Of a stretch of 64,000 bases of DNA, positions 1-8,234 are shown one piece after another. The translations under genes were made by a program, and so were the position numbers. Origin of the DNA: Pseudomonas farsensis (GTDB taxonomy: Bacteria > Pseudomonadota > Gammaproteobacteria > Pseudomonadales > Pseudomonadaceae); assembly GCF_014268805.2 (NCBI RefSeq), contig NZ_JABWRF020000002.1, positions 1,060,001 to 1,124,000 of the forward strand, read 5' to 3'. Positions within the stretch are counted from its first letter, which is position 1. Each line of letters begins with the position of its first letter. Below the pieces are notes generated by a model. The model was not told where the DNA came from and did no database searches. It saw nothing but the letters and a program-made list of their open reading frames with translations.

Positions 1-2214
1 CAGTTCCGCTTCCACCTGATGGCTGGCCGGCAGTGGCTTGGGTGGGGTCGGTGGCAAGCCACGCATGGCACGACGGATGACGGCTGAGCCGGCGAAGCTG
101 TTGATACCGTCAGTGGCATGGCTGATGGCCGCGATAGCGTGGTGCAGCGCTGCCTCGCGGTCGTCCTTGTGCATGGCCTCAAGGCCATCCCAGATCGAGA
201 TTGCCATTCTGCCGAAGGCCAGTGCGGTCATGGCGGGCGCCGGCAACACGAGGCTTACTAGGTCGAGAATCACCCGCAAGGTGTTCAGGCCGAACTCGCC
301 CAGCAGTTCGCTATTGCTGCGGGTACTGGCGTCGGCCTCGGCGATCAGGGCGTGCACCTCGGCGCGGTAGCAGGCGTCGAACAGGTTGCCCTCGATGCTA
401 TCCAGGCGCAGGTGCGGGCTAAGTCCGCCTTTGACCAGCAGCTGTTCCAGGCGCGCCGCGCTGGCTGCCGGGGCCCGCCCCTTGAGGTAAGTGCGCAGCG
501 GCGTGTTTCTGCGGATCTCGCGTAGCAACGCCCGGGCGTTGTGCCATTCGCGCCAGGCGCGACGGTCTGGGGCATCCGGGGTGTAGAGCATGAGCGAGTC
601 GATGTTGGCTACGGAACTGTTGATCAGCAATACACCTTGCAGGGTGTGGCCTTCGATGACGACCTGGCGCACCGCGAAAGGGTGTTGTTCCAGGCTGGCA
701 CGCTGCGCGCTGTCCGGGTGGTCGAGCACGGTTTTCGCCCAGGTGTAGCCGCGTTCGAACGGGTCTTGGAGCAGGTGCCTGGCGTAGCGCGCCTTGGCCA
801 GTTCGGCCCGCATCCGGGCGCGGTTGATGCGCCCGTGGGCTTCCATGCGCCAGCGCGCCTCGGCGCTTTGCAGCAGGTGCTTGCGCACGAACTGGCTGTA
901 GCTGGCGCCGGCATCCAGCTCGCGGACCATAGCCTTGACCTGATCCGGCCCCAGGCCATCGATCAGGCTGCCGTCGGCGTGCTGCACCCGTGCGGTGAGC
1001 CAGTAATCGACATCGAACCACGCCACGTTGAGCAGGGCCAGCTCGTCCAACTGGTAGCTGACCGGCACCATCTCGATGGTGTCACCGACTTGCGGCCGGC
1101 TGGCCACGGCAATGTAGCTGGAGGGGTTGAGTGGGTCGAGCAGTGGGCCTATGCGCCGCGCCAGGGTGACGCTGATGCGGATGTCCTGGGGCGCTGTGGC
1201 CACCCGCAGGTCCCGTTGCAGGCGCTCGGCCAGGCGTTGGCGAACCCAGCCGAGCAAGGTGTGGCGCTGGCTGAACTGGGCAAGGTCGGGAATGCCGGGG
1301 GCGCGCGCCCGTTCCACCGCGCTGCCCAACTCCTGCATGGTTTGCAGGATGTGGGTGATGGCCTGGGCCGGGGCACTGCGCATCCATCCCGGCATGTGCT
1401 TTTCCAGCAACAGGGCGTAGCGGGTGGCCAGCACCGGCGGGCTGCCCATGCTGCCGACCAGGTCCAAAGCCTTGCTGACCATGTTGTCGTCCGCGGCGGT
1501 TGCCTGCGGCCAGGCGCGGTGCAGGCGCTTGCGCTGGGTGTCGATCATGCTGCTGACCTGATATTCGACCATGTCATCGGCGTACCAGTCGTAGCGCAGC
1601 CGGTCGGCGCGCTGGATCAGCGAGGCATCTTCAGGGTCTGCCAGCAGGTTGAGGATCGGGCGGCTCTGCAGTGGGTCGTCGATGCGTTCACACAGCTCGT
1701 TATGCAGTTCAGCCAGGCTGTCGAAGGTTTCGATACCGTAACTGAGGCTGCACATCATGGCCTTGCCGAGGGCCTCGCCGGGCACCGCGTCGCTGCCTTG
1801 CGGGCCGTCGGCAATCAGCACGAAGGCGCCTGGCAGGTACAGCCGGCGGTTGGGCGAGGTAGTACTGAACAGCAGCCGATAGGCCTGCGCCCGCTGTTCG
1901 CCAGGCAAGTGCTGGCGTTGCCAGGACAACGGCAATTCCAGGCAGGTGCGCAGCAGGAACACATGCTCGTTGCCCAAGGTCTGGTCGGCCAGACGCAGTT
2001 CAAGCTGGGCCAGCAGTTGCTCGTGGCGCAGTTGGCGCAACGCCTGCTGCTGGGTGCGTCCATTGTCGTCGGTGCTTGCCCAGAACTGCGCCAGGTCGCC
2101 GAACAATTGCTGGCGCATGGGCAGAGGGGCGAGCCCGGCTTGCAGGGTCGGAAACCCGCGCTGCAGGTCGGCAAGCCGGGTATCGAGTGCTTCGAGTTGT
2201 TCCAGTGGGGTCAT
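1..2214 (-). CDS. N-terminal part of a very large uncharacterised protein (possibly DUF6543/dermonecrotic-toxin-like), cut by the window edge
   Basis: An uninterrupted minus-strand frame starts with ATG at 2214 and is still open at base 1, giving 738 residues without a stop. An AGGAG ribosome site lies a few bases upstream of the ATG. The protein begins MTPLEQLEALDTRLADLQ, has no signal peptide, and is rich in Leu, Arg and Ala. It contains long amphipathic helices and tracts such as LPGEQRAQAYRLLFS and the repeated theme LxxxHMPGWM. Pseudomonas genomes carry several giant (over 1,000 residue) proteins of this style, annotated as DUF6543 or dermonecrotic toxin domain proteins. That assignment is from memory of the style, not from a motif I can point to. 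An alternative is an unrelated large effector or adhesin. The toxin domain, if there is one, would lie left of the window. It is transcribed in the same direction as the iron-signalling genes to its right but separated from them by 64 bases. Confidence 0.6.
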   Translation of the reverse strand, partial: MTPLEQLEALDTRLADLQRGFPTLQAGLAPLPMRQQLFGDLAQFWASTDDNGRTQQQALRQLRHEQLLAQLELRLADQTLGNEHVFLLRTCLELPLSWQRQHLPGEQRAQAYRLLFSTTSPNRRLYLPGAFVLIADGPQGSDAVPGEALGKAMMCSLSYGIETFDSLAELHNELCERIDDPLQSRPILNLLADPEDASLIQRADRLRYDWYADDMVEYQVSSMIDTQRKRLHRAWPQATAADDNMVSKALDLVGSMGSPPVLATRYALLLEKHMPGWMRSAPAQAITHILQTMQELGSAVERARAPGIPDLAQFSQRHTLLGWVRQRLAERLQRDLRVATAPQDIRISVTLARRIGPLLDPLNPSSYIAVASRPQVGDTIEMVPVSYQLDELALLNVAWFDVDYWLTARVQHADGSLIDGLGPDQVKAMVRELDAGASYSQFVRKHLLQSAEARWRMEAHGRINRARMRAELAKARYARHLLQDPFERGYTWAKTVLDHPDSAQRASLEQHPFAVRQVVIEGHTLQGVLLINSSVANIDSLMLYTPDAPDRRAWREWHNARALLREIRRNTPLRTYLKGRAPAASAARLEQLLVKGGLSPHLRLDSIEGNLFDACYRAEVHALIAEADASTRSNSELLGEFGLNTLRVILDLVSLVLPAPAMTALAFGRMAISIWDGLEAMHKDDREAALHHAIAAISHATDGINSFAGSAVIRRAMRGLPPTPPKPLPASHQVEAEL

Positions 2215-2278
2215 GTTGAGGCTCCTGTGCAGGGAGAGGGAGCCTCGGGTAATAACGCGCTGCGCAGGAGGTAGTCGG

Positions 2279-2452
2279 CTAGCGCCTGAACCCGGAAAAA
2301 CCGATGGCCGCCGATAGCCCCAGCCCCAGCCAGGCCAGCGCATCCCAGGCGCCATCACCGAGCAGCGCGGCGAACAGCCCGGCCAGGCCCAGCACGGCGA
2401 GCAACGCTGGCCAGGCGAAGATACGTAGCGTGCCTTGGGATTTATGGCTCAT
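2279..2452 (-). CDS. Small two-helix membrane protein downstream of the PepSY gene
   Basis: This 57-residue protein starts MSHKSQGTLRIF. Its ATG at 2452 overlaps the TGA of the PepSY gene in an ATGA arrangement, which argues for translational coupling and for this start over an in-frame codon 13 residues upstream. Two hydrophobic segments at roughly residues 11-30 and 34-52 predict a small inner-membrane hairpin, ending in FSGFRR. I do not recognise a named family. Small membrane proteins often accompany PepSY and siderophore receptor genes, so a supporting role in periplasmic or inner-membrane iron handling is inferred from position only. Confidence 0.6.
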   Translation of the reverse strand: MSHKSQGTLRIFAWPALLAVLGLAGLFAALLGDGAWDALAWLGLGLSAAIGFSGFRR

Positions 2453-3561
2453 TGGCTCACCTGCCGGGCTTTGCGTTGCTTGCCCCACCACAGGTACAGC
2501 CCGCTGCCGAGCACGATGATGGTCAGCACATCGAGCAGCGCCCAGAGAATCTGCATGGGCCGCCCGCCGTAGTCACCAAAATGCAGCGGTTGCGACAGGC
2601 CCATGGCGTCCATGTACCAGGGCCGCTCACCGACTGCGGTGACCTGCAGGGTGCGGGCATCGATCAGTACCGGGGTGAGCAGGTGCGAGGTCAGGTGGCT
2701 GGCGCCTTTCATGAACACCGCATAGTGGTGTTCGCTGGAAAACCGGGTGCCTGGGAAGGCGATGAAGTCAGGGCGCATGCCGGGCGCAGCCTGCGCCGCA
2801 ATGCTGAGCAGGTGCGTGGCTGGCGCCCGCTCGGTGAGCGGCGGGGCATCACGGTAGGGCGCGACCATGGCCGCGAGGCTGTCGTTGCGCCAGGCAGCGA
2901 TCACCACGTCGGACAGCGCGCTGATCACCCCGGTAACACCGACCACCAGCGCCCAGCTGAGGGTCACGATGCCGATCAGGTTGTGCAGGTCGAGCCAGCG
3001 CAGCCTGGGCGATTTGTCGTGGCGCACGCTGGCAAATTTCAGCCGGCGCATGAACGGTGCGTACAGCACGGTGCCTGAAACGATAGCGACGATGAACAGC
3101 ACCCCCATGAACGCCAGCAGCAGTTTGCCCGGCAGCCCGGCGAACATGTCCACATGCAGGCGCAGCAGCGTCATCATCAGGCCGCCATTGGCCGCAGGCA
3201 TCGCCACCGCTTCGCCGGTGCGCGCGTCGAGCATGAACGTGTGCGATGAATTGGGCTCGGTAGCGGCGGTGGCGGCCGTGATAGCGACCACGCCGTTGGC
3301 TTCGTCTTCGTCGTAGCCGAAGTACTGCATGACCTCGCCTGGGCGGTGCTGTTCGGCCTTGAGCACCAGTTGCTGCAGGCCCAGATGCGGGGTGTCAGCG
3401 GGCATCTGGCGCAGCTGCGGGGCATCGCCGAGCAGGTGTTCAAGCTCGTGATGGAAGATCAGCGGCAGGCCGGTCAGGGCCAGCAGCAACAGGAACAGCG
3501 TGCAGACCAGGCTGCTCCAGGTGTGGATGAACGACCAGCGGCGGATGGTTTGGCTTTTCAC
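2449..3561 (-). CDS. PepSY-associated transmembrane protein (siderophore-iron reductase/uptake type)
   Basis: The 370-residue protein has an N-terminal membrane helix (about residues 12-33, SLVCTLFLLLLALTGLPL). A periplasmic stretch follows, with a PepSY-like segment near VVAITAAT, then helices near residues 150-180 and 190-220, a second periplasmic portion, and a last helix near residues 340-360 ending YLWWGKQRKARQ. This matches the PepSY_TM family (PiuB/FoxB-like). Members sit in the inner membrane and several have been linked to reduction or release of iron from siderophores. It begins 31 bases after the stop of the TonB-dependent receptor gene and overlaps the next small gene, so the three are probably cotranscribed. 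The role in siderophore processing is inferred from family and context. Confidence 0.85.
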   Translation of the reverse strand: MKSQTIRRWSFIHTWSSLVCTLFLLLLALTGLPLIFHHELEHLLGDAPQLRQMPADTPHLGLQQLVLKAEQHRPGEVMQYFGYDEDEANGVVAITAATAATEPNSSHTFMLDARTGEAVAMPAANGGLMMTLLRLHVDMFAGLPGKLLLAFMGVLFIVAIVSGTVLYAPFMRRLKFASVRHDKSPRLRWLDLHNLIGIVTLSWALVVGVTGVISALSDVVIAAWRNDSLAAMVAPYRDAPPLTERAPATHLLSIAAQAAPGMRPDFIAFPGTRFSSEHHYAVFMKGASHLTSHLLTPVLIDARTLQVTAVGERPWYMDAMGLSQPLHFGDYGGRPMQILWALLDVLTIIVLGSGLYLWWGKQRKARQVSQ

Positions 3562-3592
3562 GGTTCAGCCTTTGTTCTGCGACCTGGGATGC

Positions 3593-6022
3593 TCACCACT
3601 TGTAGGTCGCACTGGCGACGACGCTGCGTTGGTCACCGAAGTAGCAGTAGTAGCCGTCGCAGGTGGAGATGTAGTCCTTGTTCAGCAGATTGGTGGCGTT
3701 GATTGCCACCGAAGCACCCTTGAGGCTGTTGTCCAGGCGCCCGAGGTCGTAGTGCACCGCCGCATCGAACACGGTGTAGGCATCGGCCTTGCCAAGCCAG
3801 GTATTGCCCTGATCGCCGTAGGTGTTGCCGGTATAGCGTGCGCCCAGGCCGATACCAAAGCCGTCCAGCGCACCGGTGCGCCAGGTGTAGTCGGCCCATA
3901 GCGACGCCTGCTGATTGGGCATCAATTGCAGGCGGTTGCCTTTATACAGGCCGTCCTGCACTTCGGACTTGGCCAGGGTGTAGGCCGCGGTCACCTTGAG
4001 GTTTTCGTTCACCTCGGAAACGGCTTCAAGCTCCAGACCCTGTACTTTCACTTCGCCGGTCTGGCTGGTGACCGGTACGTTGCCGACGTTGTTGGTAACC
4101 GAGACGTTCTTCTGGGTCAGCTCATACACCGCAGCCGTCAGCAGGGTATTCGAGCCGGGCGGCTGGTACTTGATGCCCAGCTCCCACTGTTGCCCCTCGG
4201 TAGGCTTGAGCGAGTTGGTGGCAGTGACGTCGGATTTGCTGGCCGGCTGGAATGACTCGGCGTAGGACAGGTAAGGCACCAGGCCTGAGTCGAACACATA
4301 GCTGAGGGCGGCATTGCCGCTGAACTTGCGATTGCGCTGGGTGCTATTGGTGTTGTTCTTGTGGAACTCGGTGTCGGTGTGCACCCAGTCCTGACGACCG
4401 CCCAGGGTCAGGCGCCATTTATCGAGGGCCATCTGGTCCTGGATGTACACGCCGGTCTGGCGGGTTTTCTGGTTGTAGTCGTAGAGGGCATCGGCGCGAG
4501 GCGGGCGGGTGATGGGCAAGCCGTGCACCGGGTTGTTGACGTTGATGGGCGGCGCGGTGCCGAAGATCGCCAGGAAGTTGTTGTTCATGCGCTGGTGGTC
4601 CAGGCCGAGCAGCAGGGTATGGCTGATGGCGCCTGTGTCGAAGTTGCCTTGCAGGTTGTTGTCGACCGCGAACTGGCTGATGTCTTCATCAACATTGGTG
4701 GTACCACGGCCGGTATTGCCCTGATCGTCCACGACGTAGCCAATGCTCGGGTAATAGCTGTTGACGGTGACCGTCTGGAACGACAGGTCGGACTTGGTGT
4801 AGCGCAGGTTCTGGCGCAACTGCCAGGTGTCGTTCAGGCGGTGTTCGAAGGTGTAGCCCAGCGCGTAGTAGGTGCGGTCGTAGTAGTCGTAGTCCGGGTC
4901 ACCGAGGTTCTTGTGGCGCGAGACCTTGCCGAAGGGCATGTCGATCTTGGTGCCTTGCAGCGGGTAGAACTGGCTGGTGACGCCGGTATCGTCGCGGGTG
5001 AACTGGGTCAACAAGGTCAACGATGTGTCGTCGTCGATGTTCCAGGTCAGGCTGGGGGCGATGTTGTAGCGCTTGTTCTCGACGTGATCGATTTGCGTGC
5101 CGCTGTCGCGGACCACCCCGCTCAAGCCATACAGAAATTGGCCTTGGTCATCGATCTTGCCGGTGCTGGCAAAATTGATCTGGCGGTGGTTGTCGCTGCC
5201 GTACTGCACCTGGATCTCGTGGGCGCTTTCGGCTTGCGGCCTGCGGCTGACGATATCCAACAGGCCGCCAGGTGGCGTCTGGCCGTACACCGAGGATGCC
5301 GGGCCGCGAAGCAGGGCGAGGCGGTCCAGGTTCCAGGTCTCGGGTTTGGGGTTGGCATAAACGCCGCGCGGCAGTGGCAGGCCATCGAGGAAGTGCGTGG
5401 GCTCGAAGCCACGTACGCGCATCCAGTCGTAGCGCGTATCGCTGCCGAAGCTGGCGGAGACGATACCGGGCATGTAGCGCACTGCGTCGTCCAGGCTATG
5501 CACGCTGCGGTCGTCCATTTGCTGGCGAGTGGCGACGGAGATCGAGCGTGGGGCTTCGACCAGCGCGGTGTCGGTCTTGCTGCCGACGGCGGTGCGGTTG
5601 GCCAGGTAACCATTCACCGGGCCCCAGGCGCTTTCACTGTCGCTGCTTGCGTTGATGTCGGTAGTGGGCAAGGCGATTGCGTTGTTCTCGACTGCCACCA
5701 GGCTGTAACTGCCGGCGCTGCCTTGCTGCAGTTGCAGGCCGGTCCCCAGCAGGGCGGCCTGCAAGGCGCCGACGCCGTTGTACTGGCCGTTAACCGGTGC
5801 CGAGGTGCGACCGCTGGCCAGTGCCGGGTCCAGTGCCAGGGCGATGCCGGCCTGGCTGGCGATCTGGTTCAGGGTGCTGGCCAAGGGGCCGGCCGGTACG
5901 TCATAGGCGCGCACGGCGGACTGCTCGGCAGCGAACAGGGCTGGGCTGGCCAATGGCGCGGCCAGGCTGATGGCCAGGGCCATCAGGCGGGGGCGAAGCA
6001 AAGCATCAACAGCGCGGGACAT
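3593..6022 (-). CDS. TonB-dependent siderophore receptor with STN signalling domain (FecA/FpvA/FoxA type transducer)
   Basis: The 809-residue outer-membrane receptor starts at ATG 6022, behind GAGGAGCC, and has a signal peptide ending near ALFA|AEQ. Residues about 40-100 form an STN (secretin/TonB short N-terminal) domain with the signature YDVPAGPLASTLNQIA. This domain passes ligand occupancy to an anti-sigma factor. The plug follows (VRYMPGIVSASFGSD, RLALLRGPASSVYGQ), then a 22-strand barrel ending in the aromatic residue typical of outer-membrane proteins (SATYKW). Upstream fecR and fecI homologues make it a cell-surface signalling receptor for a ferric siderophore, probably a xenosiderophore; the ligand cannot be read from the sequence. 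A 184-bp palindromic repeat separates it from fecR. Starts further upstream would add a tail with no signal-peptide character. Confidence 0.92.
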   Translation of the reverse strand: MSRAVDALLRPRLMALAISLAAPLASPALFAAEQSAVRAYDVPAGPLASTLNQIASQAGIALALDPALASGRTSAPVNGQYNGVGALQAALLGTGLQLQQGSAGSYSLVAVENNAIALPTTDINASSDSESAWGPVNGYLANRTAVGSKTDTALVEAPRSISVATRQQMDDRSVHSLDDAVRYMPGIVSASFGSDTRYDWMRVRGFEPTHFLDGLPLPRGVYANPKPETWNLDRLALLRGPASSVYGQTPPGGLLDIVSRRPQAESAHEIQVQYGSDNHRQINFASTGKIDDQGQFLYGLSGVVRDSGTQIDHVENKRYNIAPSLTWNIDDDTSLTLLTQFTRDDTGVTSQFYPLQGTKIDMPFGKVSRHKNLGDPDYDYYDRTYYALGYTFEHRLNDTWQLRQNLRYTKSDLSFQTVTVNSYYPSIGYVVDDQGNTGRGTTNVDEDISQFAVDNNLQGNFDTGAISHTLLLGLDHQRMNNNFLAIFGTAPPINVNNPVHGLPITRPPRADALYDYNQKTRQTGVYIQDQMALDKWRLTLGGRQDWVHTDTEFHKNNTNSTQRNRKFSGNAALSYVFDSGLVPYLSYAESFQPASKSDVTATNSLKPTEGQQWELGIKYQPPGSNTLLTAAVYELTQKNVSVTNNVGNVPVTSQTGEVKVQGLELEAVSEVNENLKVTAAYTLAKSEVQDGLYKGNRLQLMPNQQASLWADYTWRTGALDGFGIGLGARYTGNTYGDQGNTWLGKADAYTVFDAAVHYDLGRLDNSLKGASVAINATNLLNKDYISTCDGYYCYFGDQRSVVASATYKW

Positions 6023-6412
6023 GCAGCGGCTCCTCGACAAAAAGGGTGCTAATTGCTTCCTTGCCGAGCGAGATTGAGAAAGTGACAGGGGTGGATGAAA
6101 AATATTCTTGCCGGTGATGGATAAAGCCTTCATGGCCTCATCGCAGGCTATCGCCCCACGGAGGTAGTGCCCAACCGCAACATTGCTGGCTGGCCCCAAT
6201 CCTGTGGGAAACGATAGTTAGTTGTGGCGAGCGGGCTTGTCCCGCGTTGGGCTGCGCAGCAGCCCTGAAAACCCCAGGGGCTGCTGTGCAGCCCAACGCG
6301 GGACAAGCCCGCTCGCCACAACGGAGCTCGCCACAAGGAGATGTGTCTGGCGAGAAAAGGCTTGTACAAAACCATAGAATCTCCCACAGATGCCCTCGGG
6401 CGGCAGCCCGGA
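6023..6412. other. Intergenic stretch between the receptor gene and fecR
   Basis: This 390-base gap has no credible gene. It holds the receptor's ribosome site next to 6022 and copy 1 of the dispersed hairpin element (6204-6387). Open frames that cross the hairpin encode only the translation of the repeat (RACPALGC-like strings) and recur wherever the repeat occurs. No clear second promoter for the receptor gene could be recognised. Confidence 0.6.
6204..6387. repeat. Dispersed hairpin element, copy 1 (184 bp)
   Basis: The element is bounded by GTGGGA (6204-6209) and TCCCAC (6382-6387). Its core is a long perfect-to-near-perfect inverted repeat: the arm GGCGAGCGGGCTTGTCCCGC runs on into TTGGGCTGC, and its complement returns after a short loop. 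A conserved tail follows, containing GGAGATGTGTCTGGCGAGAA and TTGTACAAAACCATAGAATC. The same structure occurs at 7993-8174 and, inverted, at 22646-22826. This copy has a small internal duplication of the GCTCGCCACAA segment. Left of the GTGGGA end, about 25 more bases (CATTGCTGG...CCCAATCC) match copy 3. Confidence 0.9.
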
Positions 6413-7357
6413 TTACTTGGCGCTGATAGTCACCCACCATGGCGTGTGTTGTTCGATTTTCACCGGCAGGGCCGGCAGCAGCGAGGCCAGTGCCAGGTTG
6501 GTGTCGGTCAGTGGGAAGCTGCCGCTGATGCGCAGGTCGGCAACCTCGTCCGCCACACCCAAGTGGCCACTGCGGTACTGGCCTAGGGTGGCCACCAGGT
6601 CTGCCAGGCGCACGTTGTCCACCACCAGCATGCCGCGGGTCCAGGCGTCGGCGCCCACCGCGACCGCCTCTACCGGCCCCAGCCCATCGGCGCTCATCAA
6701 CACCTGACGGCCTTCGGCCAGCACCTGCTCATCGCCGCTGTTGCGCGGTTTGGCCGCAACCTGTGCCTGCAACACCTCAAGGCGTGTGCCTGCGGCCTCG
6801 CGCTTGACCAAAAAGCGTGTACCCAGCGGCCGTAGCCGGCCATCGTCGGTTTGCACCAGCAGTGGCCGGGTGTCTTCATGCCCGGTTTCGACGGAAATTT
6901 CGCCCTGATGCAGCACGATCACCCGTTCGCTGCCGTGGAAGTCGATATCGACCGCAGTGCCGGTATTCAGGCTCAGCAGCGTGCCGTCCTCAAGGCGCAA
7001 CGTGCGCAGTTCGCCGGTGCTGGTGCGCTGGTCGGCCAGCCAGTAACTTGCCGACAGGCTCGGCAGCCCAGCCCAGGCCAGCAAACCACCCAACACCAGC
7101 ATGCCGGCGAGCCCGCCGAGGCGCTGGCGCATGCTGCTGCGCGACTGTTGCAGGGCATGCCGGGCAGGGCCGGCAGCGGCGGTGACGCGCTGGTCGAGCA
7201 GGCCCAGTTGCAGCCAGGCACGGGCGTGTTCTTCGTGGGCGGCGTGCCAGCGCATGAACGCGTTGCGTTCATCGGGCGTGCCGCTGCCCTGGTCCAGGCA
7301 CAGCTTCCAGGTAATGGCAGCCTCGAGCACCGAGCTGGAAACCGGGGCGTTGTTCAT
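6413..7357 (-). CDS. fecR: FecR-family transmembrane anti-sigma factor/regulator
   Basis: The 314-residue protein starts at ATG 7357 (MNNAPVSSSV), overlapping the stop codon of the sigma-factor gene by 4 bases. It has an N-terminal cytoplasmic DUF4880-like domain (residues 8-50, AAITWKLCLDQG, FMRWHAAHEEH) that binds the sigma factor. One membrane helix follows at about residues 85-110, then a periplasmic FecR domain (LRLEDGTLLSLNTGTAVDI, LHQGEISVETG). The C-terminal domain, about residues 235-314, contacts the STN domain of the receptor. It relays receptor occupancy from the outer membrane to the sigma factor. The gene symbol is used in the family sense; the partners are the adjacent sigma factor and receptor. 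Confidence 0.93.
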   Translation of the reverse strand: MNNAPVSSSVLEAAITWKLCLDQGSGTPDERNAFMRWHAAHEEHARAWLQLGLLDQRVTAAAGPARHALQQSRSSMRQRLGGLAGMLVLGGLLAWAGLPSLSASYWLADQRTSTGELRTLRLEDGTLLSLNTGTAVDIDFHGSERVIVLHQGEISVETGHEDTRPLLVQTDDGRLRPLGTRFLVKREAAGTRLEVLQAQVAAKPRNSGDEQVLAEGRQVLMSADGLGPVEAVAVGADAWTRGMLVVDNVRLADLVATLGQYRSGHLGVADEVADLRISGSFPLTDTNLALASLLPALPVKIEQHTPWWVTISAK

Positions 7358-7872
7358 GTGGGCTGACCGTACAGGGCGATGTAGCACTGGCGCATGCCCT
7401 GGGCCAGGTACTGGCGTACCCGCGATACCGACACGCCGAGGCGCTCGGCGATTTCGGCGTGGCCCATGCCGTCCAGGCGGTTGTGCAGGAAGGCGGCGCG
7501 CGCTTTGCTCGACAGCTTGCCGAGCAAACGGTCGATGGCCTTGAGGTCTTCGAGAATCAGCAGTTGCTGCTCAGGCGACGGCTGTTCGGCCTCGGGCATC
7601 AGCGCCAGCTCCGAGAGGTAGGCTTGCTCCAGGGCTGCGCGGCGGAAATGGTCGAACAGTAGGCCTTTGGCCACAGCGGCGAGAAAAGCACGCGGTTCAC
7701 GCGGGGTGTCCAGACGCTCGCGGCCCAGCAGGCGCACGAACGTGTCCTGGCTCAGGTCTTCGGCGCGCTGGCGGCAGGCGGTACTGCGTTGCAGCCAGGC
7801 CAGCAGCCAGCCGCGGTGGTCGCGGTACAGCGCGCCGACCAGATGGGCATGTGGGCTCTGCGCAGGCGCCAA
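7354..7872 (-). CDS. fecI: FecI-family extracytoplasmic-function sigma factor for siderophore uptake
   Basis: The 172-residue ECF sigma factor has region 2 at about residues 10-75 (LYRDHRGWLLAWLQ, DLSQDTFVRLL) and region 4 at about residues 110-165 (RAAFLHNRLDGMGHAEIAERLGVSVSRVRQYL), the typical helix-turn-helix for -35 recognition. The best start is TTG at 7872, because no in-frame ATG lies nearby and AGGGGA sits upstream. It should direct transcription of the receptor gene when FecR is activated. A Fur-box-like sequence lies about 30-50 bases upstream of the start, so expression is probably iron-repressed. It overlaps fecR by 4 bases, indicating coupled translation. Confidence 0.92.
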   Translation of the reverse strand: MAPAQSPHAHLVGALYRDHRGWLLAWLQRSTACRQRAEDLSQDTFVRLLGRERLDTPREPRAFLAAVAKGLLFDHFRRAALEQAYLSELALMPEAEQPSPEQQLLILEDLKAIDRLLGKLSSKARAAFLHNRLDGMGHAEIAERLGVSVSRVRQYLAQGMRQCYIALYGQPT

Positions 7873-7903
7873 GGAACGTCCCCTGAAAAGAATGCGTTAA
7901 CTA

Positions 7904-7922
7904 ACGATAATTATTCGCGATT
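7904..7922 (-). promoter_or_regulatory. Candidate Fur box upstream of the sigma-factor gene
   Basis: The sequence ACGATAATTATTCGCGATT contains GATAAT-T-ATTCGC, which matches the 6-1-6 Fur model GATAAT-N-ATTATC at 10 of 13 positions. It lies 32-50 bases upstream of the TTG start of the ECF sigma gene, where a promoter is expected. Iron repression of fecI-type genes by Fur is well established in Pseudomonas; binding here is inferred. Confidence 0.65.
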
Positions 7923-7992
7923 GTGGCAGAGGCGCGGGGCGGGTGCAATTGACGCTTATCGGTTTGCGGTTGTTTGAGTTAACTAAAAAAAC

Positions 7993-8174
7993 GTGGGAGC
8001 GGGCCGTGCTCAATAGGGAGTCGTGGCGAGCGGGCTTGTCCCGCGTTGGGCTGCGCAGCAGCCCTGAAAACCCTAGGGGCTGCTGCTGCGCAGCCCAACG
8101 CGGGACAAGCCCGCTCGCCACAAGGAGATATGTCTGGCGGGAACAGGTTTGTACAAAACCATAGAATCTCCCAC
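7993..8174. repeat. Dispersed hairpin element, copy 2 (182 bp)
   Basis: It has the same orientation and ends as copy 1: GTGGGA at 7993-7998 and TCCCAC at 8169-8174. The long inverted repeat (GGCGAGCGGGCTTGTCCCGC arm and its complement) and the GGAGATATGTCTGGCGGGAA / TTGTACAAAACCATAGAATC tail are nearly identical to the other copies. The left arm between GTGGGA and the hairpin differs (GCGGGCCGTGCTCAATAG), so copies 1 and 3 are the closer pair on that side. Confidence 0.9.
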
Positions 8175-8234
8175 GCTGCCCAGTTCTCTTCGCTACCGCG
8201 CAGCCCGGAAGGGCTGGGTGATCTCCCTCGTGCC

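Larger units (their letters stand above)
7873..8234. other. Intergenic stretch between fecI and the exonuclease gene
   Basis: This 362-base gap contains the Fur-like site and presumed promoter of fecI (7880-7930), then copy 2 of the dispersed hairpin element (7993-8174), then the 3' flank of the exonuclease gene. No gene is supported. Open frames through the hairpin translate the repeat. Confidence 0.6.

Noticed and set aside
4361..6052. Long open frame on the plus strand opposite the TonB-dependent receptor gene
   Set aside because: It is the antisense shadow of a high-GC gene. Its translation is Val/Gly/Ala/Gln-rich without domains, and the minus-strand receptor is unmistakable.
6138..6440. 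Small frames containing the phrase RACPALGC, also at 7979-8245 and 22596-23141
   Set aside because: They are translations of the dispersed hairpin element. The similarity among them comes from the DNA repeat, not from selection on a protein.
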